A stretch of 64,000 nucleotides of DNA from MGBC131033 sp910585655. Lineage in GTDB: Bacteria > Bacillota > Clostridia > Lachnospirales > Lachnospiraceae. The notes under the pieces were generated by a model that was not told the origin of the DNA, searched no databases, and saw nothing but the letters and a program-made list of their open reading frames with translations. Shown piece by piece: positions 16,433 to 26,503 of this stretch. The stretch spans positions 8,152-72,151 of the forward strand of contig CATBCG010000024.1 of the NCBI GenBank assembly GCA_949502025.1, given 5' to 3'. How positions within the stretch are numbered: the stretch's first letter is position 1; each line of letters opens with the position of its first letter. The position numbers and the translations under genes are program-made.

Positions 16433-17791
16433 ATGAGACAACAGCACTCTCTCTGCAAAAAATTTCTTCACTACGCCATGTTAAACGTCCTTGGTATGGT
16501 CGGACTATCCTGCTACATCCTGGCAGACACCTTTTTTATTTCCAAAAGCCTGGGGGCAAACGGGCTGGCAGCGCTGAATCTGGCTATTCCGGTCTATAGT
16601 TTTATCCACGGCTGCGGGCTCATGCTGGGAATGGGCGGCGCCACACGTTATTCCGTCCTGCAAGGACAGGGTTCTTCCCATCTCCACGAAACCAGGGCTG
16701 TTTTTCTTCATACATTGTATATGCTGATCGTATTCGCCGTCCTCTTTGTCCTCCTTGGTATCTTTTGCTCCGGAAGCATTACAGCGCTGCTTGGCGCCAA
16801 TGAAGAAATTTTTTCTATGACCAGGATTTATCTTCAGGTGATTTTGCTGTTTTCTCCGGCGTTCCTGCTCAATGAAGTCCTGATTTGCTTTATAAGAAAC
16901 GACGGCAACCCGCGGCTGGCTATGTTTGGTATGCTGCTTGGCAGCTTCTCCAACATCGTACTGGATTATGTCTTTCTCTTTCTGCTTCATTTAGGGATTT
17001 TCGGGGCTGTCCTGGCTACCGGCTTTGCCCCTTTGCTCAGTATGGCGGTCCTGTCCGTTCACTGGATTTCCGGAAAAAACAGTGCTGCCCTAACGCCAAA
17101 CAAACTTTTTACCGGGCAAGGCTCCGGCAAAACTTCTTTTTCCTGGCTTTCCCTGACTGCGCAGATCCTCTCTTTAGGCATTCCCTTCCTGGTTTCCGAA
17201 GTTGCCGCAGGAGTTGTCATGATTGTATTTAATTTCCTTATTCTGTCTTTACAGGGAAATATCGGAGTAGCCGCCTATGGCGTTATTGCCAATCTCTCCC
17301 TTGTCGTCAATTCCATCTATAACGGAATCGCTCAAGGGATGCAGCCTCTGACCAGTCAGGCATACGGGCAGACCATGACCCCTAACATTCCGTCAAATGC
17401 CTTGCAGCAGATTTTCCGTTATGCGCTCCTTACCGTCCTTTTTGTTTCCGCTGTTATTTATAGCGGAATTTTCCTCCTTGCCGACCCGATTACCCATATT
17501 TTTAACAGCGAACAAAATACAATCCTTCAAGAAATCGCTGTCCTGGGTCTAAGACTGTATTTTATCTCCATTCCTTTTGCCGGCTTTAATATTTTACTGG
17601 CTACTTTTTTTACTTCTACGATGAAGGCGCTTCCTGCCCAGGTTATTTCTCTGCTTCGCGGGCTGCTGCTTGTCCTCCCTCTTGCGTTCCTCCTGTCGGC
17701 TCTCGCCGGCATAAACGGCGTCTGGCTGACTCTGCCATTGACGGAAGCCATAGTCGCCCTGATTGGAATAGGACTGATACGCCGGAAGTGA
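16433..17791 (+). CDS. MATE-family efflux transporter
   Basis: 452-aa membrane protein with about 12 transmembrane helices. It opens HYAMLNVLGMVGLSCYILAD, then TFFISKSLGANGLAALNLA, typical of the DinF/MepA branch. It exports drugs or metabolites by Na+ or H+ antiport. The start at 16433 has GGAGG 8 nt upstream. It is separate in sequence from the MATE gene at 7238 and belongs to a different subgroup. A leader with a terminator precedes it, so its expression is probably induced, possibly by a compound it exports. Cargo unknown. Confidence 0.88.
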   Translation: MRQQHSLCKKFLHYAMLNVLGMVGLSCYILADTFFISKSLGANGLAALNLAIPVYSFIHGCGLMLGMGGATRYSVLQGQGSSHLHETRAVFLHTLYMLIVFAVLFVLLGIFCSGSITALLGANEEIFSMTRIYLQVILLFSPAFLLNEVLICFIRNDGNPRLAMFGMLLGSFSNIVLDYVFLFLLHLGIFGAVLATGFAPLLSMAVLSVHWISGKNSAALTPNKLFTGQGSGKTSFSWLSLTAQILSLGIPFLVSEVAAGVVMIVFNFLILSLQGNIGVAAYGVIANLSLVVNSIYNGIAQGMQPLTSQAYGQTMTPNIPSNALQQIFRYALLTVLFVSAVIYSGIFLLADPITHIFNSEQNTILQEIAVLGLRLYFISIPFAGFNILLATFFTSTMKALPAQVISLLRGLLLVLPLAFLLSALAGINGVWLTLPLTEAIVALIGIGLIRRK

Positions 17792-17926
17792 TATTCAAAA
17801 AATACAAAAAATCACAAGGAAATTCTGGCTTTTTTTCCAGAAAAATGCTACAATAAAAGTATCTAACAGGCAGCCGCAACAACGTCGGCTGTCTTAACGG
17901 AAATAACATGCTTCGAGGTGAACACT

Positions 17927-19399
17927 ATGTTAAAAAATTGGGTAAAACCACAACGCCCGGAAAAAGAAGAGGTAAAGGCTCGCCTAAAGGCTGCCCAGGA
18001 AAAGCTGGAAGCGCAGCAGATGCTTTTAAAAGAAAAGAAGCTTCCTGTCCTTGTTTTGATTGAAGGCTGGGGCGCCGCCGGAAAGGGCAGTACCATCGGT
18101 CAGATCATTCGTCGTATCGATCCTCGTTTCTTCAAGGTGTTTTCTACGGCTACTCCTACCGAAGAGGAACGCCGGAAGCCGTTTTTAGCGCGGTATTTCG
18201 AGAAAATCCCGGAAGCAGGAAAGTTTACGTTCCTGGATTCCGGCTGGATGGAAGAGGTCACGAAAGAACGTCTGGACGGAACGTTAGACAACGATCAATA
18301 TGTACAGAGAATTGACAGCATCCGACGTTTTGAGCGTCAGCTTACGGATAACGGTTATCTTGTGCTGAAGTTTTTCTTCCATATCAGTAAAAAGGAGCAG
18401 GCGGCACGTATCAACGGATTAAAGGACGCCAAAGACACTGCCTGGAGAGTAAGCAAGGGAGACGAATGGCAAAATCATCATTACGATCGCTGCCTGGAAG
18501 TTTTTGACAAATACCTGGACGATACCAACGCTTCAAGTGCGCCATGGTACATCATCGACGCCAAGTCCAAAAAGCTAGCCGAACTGCAGGTTATGGAATT
18601 TCTCTGCACTGGTATTGATACGGCTCTTCACAACGAAAGTCTGGCGGTGCCGCTGCTGCAAAATGCTTTCCCACTTATCAAAATGCCAAAACTTGCCGAA
18701 GTATCTCTCGCTGATAAGACCTTGACGGAGGAGGAGTATAAGACGCGGTTAAAACAGCTTCAGGAAAAACTTGGAATGTTACACAACCGCCTCTACCGTA
18801 AACGAGTGCCTGTCGTCATCGTCTACGAAGGCTGGGACGCTGCCGGAAAGGGCGGCAATATCAAGCGGCTGACCGGAGCGCTCGATCCTCGCGGCTTTGA
18901 GGTTCACCCAATCGCCAGCCCGGAACCATACGAAAAAGCCCGTCACTATCTGTGGCGTTTCTGGACAAAGCTTCCAAAAGATGGTCACATCGCTATTTTT
19001 GACCGAAGCTGGTACGGTCGTGTTATGGTAGAACGCCTGGAAGGCTTCTGTTCGGAAAACGACTGGCAAAGAGCTTATTACGAGATGAACGAATTTGAAC
19101 AGGAACTGCACAACTGGGGCGCCGTTGTTTTAAAATTCTGGGTACAGATCGACAAAGATACTCAGTTAGAGCGCTTTACCGACCGGCAGAACACCCCGTC
19201 AAAGCAATGGAAGCTGACTGACGAGGACTGGCGGAACCGGGAAAAATGGGACGTCTACGAAGCTGCAATCGACGAAATGCTGCAAAAGACCAGCACCACC
19301 TACGCGCCATGGCATATCCTGGAATCCGTTGATAAAAAATACGCACGGATCAAAGCCCTGGAAATCGTAGTAGAAGCTTTGGAAAAGGCTCTCAATTAA
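17927..19399 (+). CDS. pap: Polyphosphate:AMP phosphotransferase (tandem PPK2 domains)
   Basis: 490-aa cytoplasmic enzyme that makes ADP from AMP using polyphosphate. Two PPK2 domains are fused. The N-terminal one has Walker A EGWGAAGKGS at 46-55, but its Walker B region reads FLDSGWMEEV. The C-terminal one has EGWDAAGKGG near 300 and the full IFDRSWYGRV motif and lid, and is probably the catalytic unit. This matches class II PPK2 (PAP) architecture. The ATG at 17927 has GAGGTG 6 nt upstream; a GTG at 17918 is less likely. It stands alone, ending at a terminator. Confidence 0.92.
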   Translation: MLKNWVKPQRPEKEEVKARLKAAQEKLEAQQMLLKEKKLPVLVLIEGWGAAGKGSTIGQIIRRIDPRFFKVFSTATPTEEERRKPFLARYFEKIPEAGKFTFLDSGWMEEVTKERLDGTLDNDQYVQRIDSIRRFERQLTDNGYLVLKFFFHISKKEQAARINGLKDAKDTAWRVSKGDEWQNHHYDRCLEVFDKYLDDTNASSAPWYIIDAKSKKLAELQVMEFLCTGIDTALHNESLAVPLLQNAFPLIKMPKLAEVSLADKTLTEEEYKTRLKQLQEKLGMLHNRLYRKRVPVVIVYEGWDAAGKGGNIKRLTGALDPRGFEVHPIASPEPYEKARHYLWRFWTKLPKDGHIAIFDRSWYGRVMVERLEGFCSENDWQRAYYEMNEFEQELHNWGAVVLKFWVQIDKDTQLERFTDRQNTPSKQWKLTDEDWRNREKWDVYEAAIDEMLQKTSTTYAPWHILESVDKKYARIKALEIVVEALEKALN

Positions 19400-19407
19400 C
19401 AAATCAA

Positions 19408-19446
19408 AGGAGGCAGAACCAGGTTTCTTGGCACTGCCTCTTTTCC
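19408..19446. terminator. Bidirectional terminator between convergent genes
   Basis: GAGGCAG (19410-19416) pairs with CTGCCTC (19434-19440), flanked by AAA on the left and TTTT on the right. It serves the polyphosphate phosphotransferase gene and probably the facing solute-binding protein gene. Confidence 0.75.
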
Positions 19447-19462
19447 TATTTACTTTTGGAAA

Positions 19463-21118
19463 TCATCTTGCAAGATACCGGTCATACGCGCTCTGATAAA
19501 CAGCCAGTACCTTATCCAGCCCATAAGAATGAATGGTCTCAACATACAAGTCCCAATCGTCTAAGGATTTCTGACCAGTAATATACTGTATCGTATTTTC
19601 CTGAACCAAGGTATTGATATCCGTATAAATAGTACCAATACTTGTGTTTTCTTCTGGTGTCAAAGTGATACCTGCCGGTAACGCCCGGTCAAAACGAGCC
19701 ACATTCCAGACATCGCGGGAAGCAATGGTTGCAGAATCATAATTGGTCACGTTACTCGCTCCCCAGTTATACAAGCCAAACGCAGAATAGAATAAATTAT
19801 ACATACCGACAGCCGCATTGACGGTCGGATATTCGCCCTTTGCCACCTGGTCTTTTATCTTATCCGAAATCTGATAGTTCCCTTCTGTATCTACAAAATA
19901 ACTGTCATTTTCAATGCCATAACTATTTAAAAGCATGGATTCCTTTGTAAAATGGTAATCCAGATATCGTAGCGCCAGTTCTACATCCTTGCAGTTTGAA
20001 GTGACAGTGAGGCTTTCTTTTACAATCTCACTGGTGCGGAACGAAGTCATTGGCGTATCACCCTCGTTGAGTACCGGAAGTGGCACTGCTGCCAACCAAA
20101 AACCCTCCTCATCGGTATAGCCATTATTTTTATAGGTATCTGCGGTCACACTATAAATCGTTACCCCAGCGCCGGCGCGCCCTGTTGCAATATATTCAGC
20201 CGGAGCCATATAACCTGCGCCATTGGCAGTAAAATTCGGATCAATCAATCCTTCCGCATACCAGTCGCGAAACAATTCTATCCATTGTCTGTAACCTTCC
20301 TCCACCGGACCAAATTTTACCGTATCTCCATCCAGGAATAAAGCAGAAAGCACACCATAGGCAGACGTAAAGGCAGAGGAAGCATCGGTACCGTTCTGGC
20401 CAATCATCAGCGGCGCCTCACATCCATAATGCTCCTTAAAAGCAACCAGAACCTTGTGCCAGTCCTCTATCGTAACCGGAGATTCCATTTCCAGTTCCTC
20501 CAGCCAGTCCTTACGGAGTACCAGACCATGCCATATATGTTCCCCTTTTAAAACCCCATTGTCGGATGCAAGGGAATAAACAGCCAACAATCGTCCGTCG
20601 TCTCCCTTCGTTGCCCGTTCCACATCCGGATCGCTAGTACGCAGCGTCTGATAATTTGGCATATACGTTGGAATCAAATCCGTCAGATCAACTGTCACCC
20701 CATCCTGTTCCATTGCAATCACTCCACCAGAATACCAGTTATCCCCATGACGGATGATATCCGGGTATTCTCCTGAAGCAAGCATCAAACCGAATTTTTC
20801 CTTTACTTCACTGGAGCCCAAAGCAGTCCAATTGATATGTACATTGGTATTCTCCTCATGAACCTCCATAGAAAAAAGTTCATTCGGATCCTCGGCATAA
20901 TCATTGTTCCATTCAATCCATATAGAAAGTTCTTTCTTTTCCGGTAACGGCCAGCTCCATTCGTCTGTTCCTGCAAAATCTTCTTCTGAATTGTCTGCCG
21001 CCCCGTCTGTCCCATCTGTCTTCTGCTTCTGATCTATAGAAGCCTTGCAACCCTCCAAACAGGAACAAAGAGCAAGAAAACAGAGGAACATGGCTAACAT
21101 TCTGGTTCTCTTTTTCAT
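19463..21118 (-). CDS. Extracellular solute-binding lipoprotein (sugar type), SBP1
   Basis: 551 aa. Signal peptide with lipobox LEGC (CFLALCSCLEGC) places it on the outer face of the membrane. The mature protein starts with an acidic linker, then WSWPLPEKKELSIWIEW and motifs of LplA-like family-1 binding proteins (NVHINW, ASGEYPDIIRHG, RKDWLEELE, WHKVLVAFK). Such proteins bind oligosaccharides or polyols for ABC permeases or sensors. It is closely related to the lipoprotein at 44245-45972. It has its own promoter (21189-21217) just below the response regulator gene. No permease gene is nearby. Confidence 0.9.
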   Translation of the reverse strand: MKKRTRMLAMFLCFLALCSCLEGCKASIDQKQKTDGTDGAADNSEEDFAGTDEWSWPLPEKKELSIWIEWNNDYAEDPNELFSMEVHEENTNVHINWTALGSSEVKEKFGLMLASGEYPDIIRHGDNWYSGGVIAMEQDGVTVDLTDLIPTYMPNYQTLRTSDPDVERATKGDDGRLLAVYSLASDNGVLKGEHIWHGLVLRKDWLEELEMESPVTIEDWHKVLVAFKEHYGCEAPLMIGQNGTDASSAFTSAYGVLSALFLDGDTVKFGPVEEGYRQWIELFRDWYAEGLIDPNFTANGAGYMAPAEYIATGRAGAGVTIYSVTADTYKNNGYTDEEGFWLAAVPLPVLNEGDTPMTSFRTSEIVKESLTVTSNCKDVELALRYLDYHFTKESMLLNSYGIENDSYFVDTEGNYQISDKIKDQVAKGEYPTVNAAVGMYNLFYSAFGLYNWGASNVTNYDSATIASRDVWNVARFDRALPAGITLTPEENTSIGTIYTDINTLVQENTIQYITGQKSLDDWDLYVETIHSYGLDKVLAVYQSAYDRYLAR

Positions 21119-21188
21119 TTAAAAATCCCCTTTCTCTCTATCATCTACCACAAACACCCCACATGGCAACTGGGCTGTAACACGATTT

Positions 21189-21217
21189 ATTATAGGGAAA
21201 GGGCTTGTTTGGTTCAA
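21189..21217 (-). promoter_or_regulatory. Promoter of SBP1
   Basis: On the minus strand TTGAAC (21212-21217) and TATAAT (21189-21194), spacer 17 bp, about 70 bp before the SBP1 start. Confidence 0.75.
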
Positions 21218-21245
21218 TATGAAATACTTGATATCGAATAGGACA

Positions 21246-21266
21246 ATATTGATATTGCATATTGAG
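21246..21266 (-). promoter_or_regulatory. Candidate response-regulator operator: ATATTG repeats
   Basis: ATATTGAT (21246-21253), ATATTGCA (21252-21259) and ATATTGAG (21259-21266), written on the plus strand, are phased repeats about 30-50 bp upstream of the SBP1 -35 box. ATATTGAG occurs again at the Gfo/Idh promoter. The position suits an AraC-type activator. Binding by the adjacent response regulator is inference. Confidence 0.45.
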
Positions 21267-21282
21267 TCGGAGCAGGCGACCG

Positions 21283-22914
21283 TCAATCTCCGGCTTCTTG
21301 ATACTGATGCGGCGTCATCCCTGTCTTTTCCCGGAAAAACCGGATAAAATACCCAGAACTGGAAAAGCCAAGCTGCTCGGCTACCTCTTTTACCTGTAAC
21401 TGTTCCTGCCTTAAAAACCGCTTTGCCTCGGCAATCTTTTTGTCATTTATATATTTTAAAATGGTAACTCCTTCTTCTTTTTTAAAGATACGCAACAGAT
21501 ATTCCTGGCTTAAATTTACATAATCCGCCAGTGTACACAGCGAAGTATCTCCATTGAGATTTTCTTTGATATAGTACTTGATTTTCTGAATAATGACTTC
21601 CTTCTGGCGAATCACGGTAGTTTGACGAAGCGCATATATGTTTTCCATAACCGACTCCAAATATCGAAAAGCATGCTTCCAATCAGAATGGGCAGAAACA
21701 TTGCACAAATCCAAGGTGCTGATTCGGAACGCAATCTGTTCCTGAAGATTCCACCGGAGGATCATCCCAAGAAGCTTGGTACTGATCAGATTATATACTT
21801 CCATAGCCAACAGGTCATGCTTACTGCGGATTTCCTGCATCTCCCCGGTCATCTGACGCAACGCCGCCAATGCTCCCTCGGAATGATTGATATCCAAATG
21901 ATAACCAAAATCCTGCACGAATCTATGTAGTATCTGTCTTCTTTCCTCTGATACTTGCACAGACTCTAAAAAATCCTCCTCTGGCATATCATCTGTCCTT
22001 TGGATCACATCCTCCTCCATATTAGACAGGCTGATCCGAAAAGCTTCAAACGCGGCGATAGCTTCCGTAAACGACATTCCTTTACCGGCTAAGAGGATAG
22101 AGGTAGAACACCCCGTATTTTTCTGAAAAGCCTCCTGAAAAATAGACGCATACCCCTCCAATCTGCCGACTAGGTTTTCCTGCTTCTCCTGGTCTTCTTT
22201 TATAAGCGGCTGAAGCAGCAAATACACCAGATTTTGATTATAATAGCATGCGCCGCCGCGGTTTTGTTCCAGAAAACAGGTAATGACAAGCTGCCGCATA
22301 ACTTCCAAAACCTTCTGCTTTGTCTTAAAATCCTTGTCATACGTCCCGGAATAGCGAAGCGCCACAGGAAACACATCTTCCCCTGGTAACAAAGAAAGCC
22401 CCATATTGCAAAAGTCCTCTTCTGTTAGCTGTTCCAAATCAATCCCTCCCGCTAACATTTCCCGCAGATAGTCGCTGCCCATATAAACTTGTTCTAACTG
22501 TTGGTAGCTAAGTTGTGTCTCCCGCGCCTGACTTAGCAAGATCTCATTTTCAATCTCCTCCACTGTAGTGTAGAACGCATCTAAAAGCTTTTGCTCATCC
22601 TCTGCCTTGAGAACATACTTTGCATGTTCGTGTACCCGATACACATAGTCAAATTCTGAATATGCAGTAAGAAAAATCGCCTTACAATACGGCCATTTTT
22701 CTTTGATCCTATCGTAAAATTCCAACCCTGATATCTGCGGCATGTTAATATCAAGGACTACGATATCCACACGCTGGGCGATAAAATACTTTTCCGCTTC
22801 CATAGCAGAACCCGCCTTTAGCAGTTCCATCTCAATATCCCCGATCATAGAAAGAAGCTCAAACGTCGCTTCTCTCGCCATCCTTTCATCGTCTACGATT
22901 AATACCCGGTACAT
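21283..22914 (-). CDS. Response regulator, YesN type (REC + AraC HTH)
   Basis: 543 aa. Residues 1-120 form a receiver domain: acidic pocket VDDE at 7-10, phospho-acceptor Asp55 in VVLDINMP, and conserved Lys in YVLKAED. A middle region of about 300 residues is of unknown function. The last 100 residues are an AraC HTH (LADYVNLSQEYLLRIFKKEE, VKEVAEQLGFSSSGYFIRFF, GMTPHQYQ). It ends the operon kinase-SBP2-regulator with a 1-bp gap to SBP2. It probably activates SBP1 and the divergent Gfo/VOC/GH1 operon through ATATTG-type sites; that target set is inferred. Confidence 0.92.
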   Translation of the reverse strand: MYRVLIVDDERMAREATFELLSMIGDIEMELLKAGSAMEAEKYFIAQRVDIVVLDINMPQISGLEFYDRIKEKWPYCKAIFLTAYSEFDYVYRVHEHAKYVLKAEDEQKLLDAFYTTVEEIENEILLSQARETQLSYQQLEQVYMGSDYLREMLAGGIDLEQLTEEDFCNMGLSLLPGEDVFPVALRYSGTYDKDFKTKQKVLEVMRQLVITCFLEQNRGGACYYNQNLVYLLLQPLIKEDQEKQENLVGRLEGYASIFQEAFQKNTGCSTSILLAGKGMSFTEAIAAFEAFRISLSNMEEDVIQRTDDMPEEDFLESVQVSEERRQILHRFVQDFGYHLDINHSEGALAALRQMTGEMQEIRSKHDLLAMEVYNLISTKLLGMILRWNLQEQIAFRISTLDLCNVSAHSDWKHAFRYLESVMENIYALRQTTVIRQKEVIIQKIKYYIKENLNGDTSLCTLADYVNLSQEYLLRIFKKEEGVTILKYINDKKIAEAKRFLRQEQLQVKEVAEQLGFSSSGYFIRFFREKTGMTPHQYQEAGD

Positions 22915-22915
22915 G

Positions 22916-24619
22916 TTACCTCCTACTTTTACTTAAATACCACTTATTTACTTCAGATGTAATATCAGCAAGCCCTAACTCATTTACTTCTCTCAGAAAC
23001 CGATCAAATTGTTCGATGGATTCCACCCCTAAAATCACCTTTGTATAAAACTCCAGAATCTTATCATCCACAATCGACATTTTCTGAATCATAGCCGGAG
23101 TTCTTGCCCTGGTAAACCGATCCGACACATACATCCGATTCCGGTCATAATAGTCAATTACCGCATAAGCGGAATCCGTAGGACCGTATACCCGATACGC
23201 ACCAAATCCATTGGGATTCCCTTCTTCCAAATAAGCTTTAGACAGCTCATAGTATTCCAGCTCCTCCGCTGTCATCCCTTTTGTCTCTCCTGTCTTTAAG
23301 GCATTTGTCAAGGCATCATGCGCTTTCATTTCTTTTCTTGGATCGTACTGCTTTAGCATCACAAAATGCTGAGGAAAGCCACTGACCCCTGCTATCTGAT
23401 CTACTACTCCATCATGACAACACTTCTCATATTCCTCTTGATTGGTGTACATCTCCACATAAAAGTTCAGCAATTTTACAACAGCCTCCGGATGCTCACA
23501 CGCAGCGCTGACGACAAACAGATACTCGCCGCTGGCGTCACGCTGAGGTCTTGGAATCCTCCCTTTTACTGGCTGAGGCACCGGCACGGCGATCCAGTCC
23601 GCATAGGGGTCACGAACCACACTGTGATTTAACGGATACATCGGATTCCAACTGGCGCCATACAAAATACCAATCTTACCGGCTGTCACATCCTGCGAAG
23701 CCTGATTACCGTCCATACTGGCAAAATCTTCCGCAATCAACCCATCTGCATAAACCTTTGCCAAAAAAGCTACCGCCTCCCTTGCTCCCTCTGCCACGCT
23801 GCCATATTCCAGTCCATTTTCTCCCTCTATCCAGATACCGGGATTTGCTCCAAAGCTATTAAAGACTCCACCCGCGCATGCCACCCCGGCACAAACCATA
23901 TAATCCTTCTGTAATGCCATCCCATATGTGTCATCTATTCCGTTTCCATCCGGATCCCCTTCCCGAAAGGCAACCATCACCTGATACAATTCCTCCATCG
24001 TCTCCGGAACTTTCAGCTCCAGCCTGTCCAACCAATCCTTTCTTATCCACAAAATAGCAGCATTGTTAATTGCAGCGCCTTTCGCATACAGAGCAATGGT
24101 CTTACCATCATAAGTCACAGAATCCCAAGCATCGTTATCGTCTGCAAAAAACCAGTCCTTTAGCTCATCAGACGCATAGTTCAAGAAAATATCGCCAATC
24201 TCTTTGTTGATTAAATCCGTTTTTGAGAGCATCGCCAGTTGTGTCTCATTTACCACCATAAAATCCGGTATTTCCCCGGACGCAATTGCCATATTGATTT
24301 TTTGTCCCGCATCATTCGCCGTACCCGGCGCATACCAGAGATAGTCGATAAAAATGTTGAGCATCTCTTCCTGCCTGCGGTTAAAATAAGATTCTTTCAC
24401 CATTTCTTCCTGAAATTCATCCAGCATAACAGTCGCAATGGAAAAAAAGGAAGTCAGTGTAACCGGTGCAGGGTATTTTCCCAAAGGTTCCAAAGGGATA
24501 CGGAATTCCTCGTTGTTCGCCTCATTCCTTCCTGTCTCATTTTTACACCCTGCCAGAGTTCCTATCAATATTGCCGCCAACAGTATGGTTAGCAAAAGAC
24601 GGCTCATTCTTCTCTTCAT
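22916..24619 (-). CDS. Extracellular solute-binding lipoprotein, SBP2
   Basis: 567 aa with a lipoprotein signal (LAAILIGTLAGC). Body typical of large LplA-like binding proteins: IASGEIPDFMVVNE, WIRKDWLDRLELKVPETMEE and an EF-hand-like calcium loop DPDGNGIDDTYG, often seen in this family. It lies between the histidine kinase (4-bp overlap) and the response regulator (1-bp gap) with no permease. That placement suggests it either presents a sugar ligand to the kinase or shares a permease encoded elsewhere. The protein family is clear; the sensor role is inference. Confidence 0.9.
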   Translation of the reverse strand: MKRRMSRLLLTILLAAILIGTLAGCKNETGRNEANNEEFRIPLEPLGKYPAPVTLTSFFSIATVMLDEFQEEMVKESYFNRRQEEMLNIFIDYLWYAPGTANDAGQKINMAIASGEIPDFMVVNETQLAMLSKTDLINKEIGDIFLNYASDELKDWFFADDNDAWDSVTYDGKTIALYAKGAAINNAAILWIRKDWLDRLELKVPETMEELYQVMVAFREGDPDGNGIDDTYGMALQKDYMVCAGVACAGGVFNSFGANPGIWIEGENGLEYGSVAEGAREAVAFLAKVYADGLIAEDFASMDGNQASQDVTAGKIGILYGASWNPMYPLNHSVVRDPYADWIAVPVPQPVKGRIPRPQRDASGEYLFVVSAACEHPEAVVKLLNFYVEMYTNQEEYEKCCHDGVVDQIAGVSGFPQHFVMLKQYDPRKEMKAHDALTNALKTGETKGMTAEELEYYELSKAYLEEGNPNGFGAYRVYGPTDSAYAVIDYYDRNRMYVSDRFTRARTPAMIQKMSIVDDKILEFYTKVILGVESIEQFDRFLREVNELGLADITSEVNKWYLSKSRR

Positions 24620-26349
24620 TCCTCTATCCTCCTAAGACGAATCGTAACCCGCAGCCCACCCAACGTCCCAATCGCCAACGTAAGCGCCTGTGGATCTTTG
24701 TATGCCAGCAGCAGCCTTCTTTGTATATTCGTCAGGGCATGGCGAATATCCTGTTCCTCTTCCGAATATACCTGTTGTTTGATACGTTCCAATATGCCCG
24801 GAGTAAGTTCCCTTCCATTATCCTCCACATGAATCCATAACGTCTCACCGTCTTTCTCATAGGAAATACGAATCAATCCGTCTTTTAGAAGATTTTTCAC
24901 TCCATATTGATAAGCATTTTCAAGTAACGGCTGTAAAATCAGCTTCGGCACCTTCCATTGCCCTAATTCTATTGGTAAACTATCATTCTCCACTGTAACG
25001 CGATCGGAAAAACGCAACTGCTGGATATAAATATAGCTCTCCATATGCCGCACCTCATCACAAAGGAAGATCATCTGCGCCGTCTCTTTGTTGATAAATC
25101 GATAATATTCCGCCAGTGTCGTTACTACCTTTTCCACCTGCTCATATTCCCCGCTTCGTACCATATATTTGATCATGAAAAAGCTGTTATAGAGAAAATG
25201 CGGGTTGATCTGCGCTTGAAGCTGCAAAAATTCTGCATTTGCCACCAGCTTTTGCTGTTCCCTAACATCCAATACCAACTGCTTCATATTCCCGGTCATA
25301 TCGTTAAAGGAATCATACATAAACTGAAATTCATCGTTCTTGTTATGGTGAATCCGGGTAGTTAAATCTCCCTTTCCTACTTTACCAAACGCATCCATCA
25401 GCTTGTAAAACGGGCGTACTACGCTTCTATTCGTCTGCAGAAAAATCACCATTACAAATATAATATTTACCAGAATGACACAGCAGATGATAAACAACGT
25501 AGACGCCATATTCCGGCTCAGCACATTACGATACTGATATACTGCCAACACGATAGGATATTTGTCGGACGGCACATAAGAAAGATAAAAATTTCTTCCG
25601 TCAATCTTCTTTTCTATCTGGTAGCCCTCGTCAGAAGCCCCTCTCTTAATATGTTCCTGCCACTGGCTTAAAATGGCTGTTTGATATTCTTCCTCCCCAT
25701 AAAGCGAATACAGTCTATCCTCCACATCCGTTAAGAGCAGCATAGCGCCTGACTGCTCATTCTCCCGGAAGAGATCAAGATATGCTGTAAAAAATGTATC
25801 AATAAATTCAACCGCTACAACATAAGCTGGCTCTTCTCCCTCCAACAAAATAAAAGGATAATGAAACCGCATCCATAAGCTGTCCCCTGACATCAAAAGA
25901 TACTCGTTCAGCCGGATATCCGCAGAAAACCTTGTCTCATCTATCTGCCGATGATACCCTTCCAGGGCGCTTAATTCCACGGATTCCTTTGGAAACAACA
26001 CTCTGATATCATCAATGACAGAATTTGACTGGATGCTTTTCATGCTGCCTACAATGCCAAGCAGTAATTTACTCTTTTCATAACGGTCAGAATACATCCT
26101 ATAGGCAACTTGCCCAAGGCGCGTATCGTTGAGCAGATTATTTTCAATATCATAGACCGATCCGATCTGTTCCTCCATACGCTCCATCACCTGAACTGCG
26201 CGCCTATCTAACTCAAAGGCATCGCTTCTTTCCTGGATATGGGCATACCGCAAAACCAACAGAATAATTCCTGCCAGAACAAGGATCTCAATCACACAAA
26301 ACAACATCGCCAGCCTGTTAAATACTCTGATTTTTGTTCGGCTCTTCAT
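24616..26349 (-). CDS. Sensor histidine kinase, YesM/LytS-type
   Basis: 577 aa. TM1 near the N-terminus (LAMLFCVIEILVLAGIILLV), an extracellular sensor domain of about 270 residues, TM2 (STLFIICCVILVNIIFVMVI) and a HAMP segment. The kinase core carries the His_kinase motif QINPHFLYN with His near 385, and a C-terminal HATPase with LILQPLLENAYQYG. Start at 26349 (MKSRTKIRVF) follows GAGGGAG; the longer frame has no ribosome binding site. It phosphorylates the YesN-type regulator encoded two genes downstream. The external domain together with SBP2 probably senses a sugar. Confidence 0.92.
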   Translation of the reverse strand: MKSRTKIRVFNRLAMLFCVIEILVLAGIILLVLRYAHIQERSDAFELDRRAVQVMERMEEQIGSVYDIENNLLNDTRLGQVAYRMYSDRYEKSKLLLGIVGSMKSIQSNSVIDDIRVLFPKESVELSALEGYHRQIDETRFSADIRLNEYLLMSGDSLWMRFHYPFILLEGEEPAYVVAVEFIDTFFTAYLDLFRENEQSGAMLLLTDVEDRLYSLYGEEEYQTAILSQWQEHIKRGASDEGYQIEKKIDGRNFYLSYVPSDKYPIVLAVYQYRNVLSRNMASTLFIICCVILVNIIFVMVIFLQTNRSVVRPFYKLMDAFGKVGKGDLTTRIHHNKNDEFQFMYDSFNDMTGNMKQLVLDVREQQKLVANAEFLQLQAQINPHFLYNSFFMIKYMVRSGEYEQVEKVVTTLAEYYRFINKETAQMIFLCDEVRHMESYIYIQQLRFSDRVTVENDSLPIELGQWKVPKLILQPLLENAYQYGVKNLLKDGLIRISYEKDGETLWIHVEDNGRELTPGILERIKQQVYSEEEQDIRHALTNIQRRLLLAYKDPQALTLAIGTLGGLRVTIRLRRIEE

Positions 26350-26503
26350 AGCTCCCTCACGTATCTTTTCAAAATCAAGTTTTCTGTATTCCCTGCGCTT
26401 CTTCCATCTATTATCAGGGTAGCATATCCTCTTTTCTTTTACAAGATTATCAGGGCAAAAAAGAGAAAGGGTCAATTTTTTGAAATTTTTTATCAAGAAT
26501 TGA

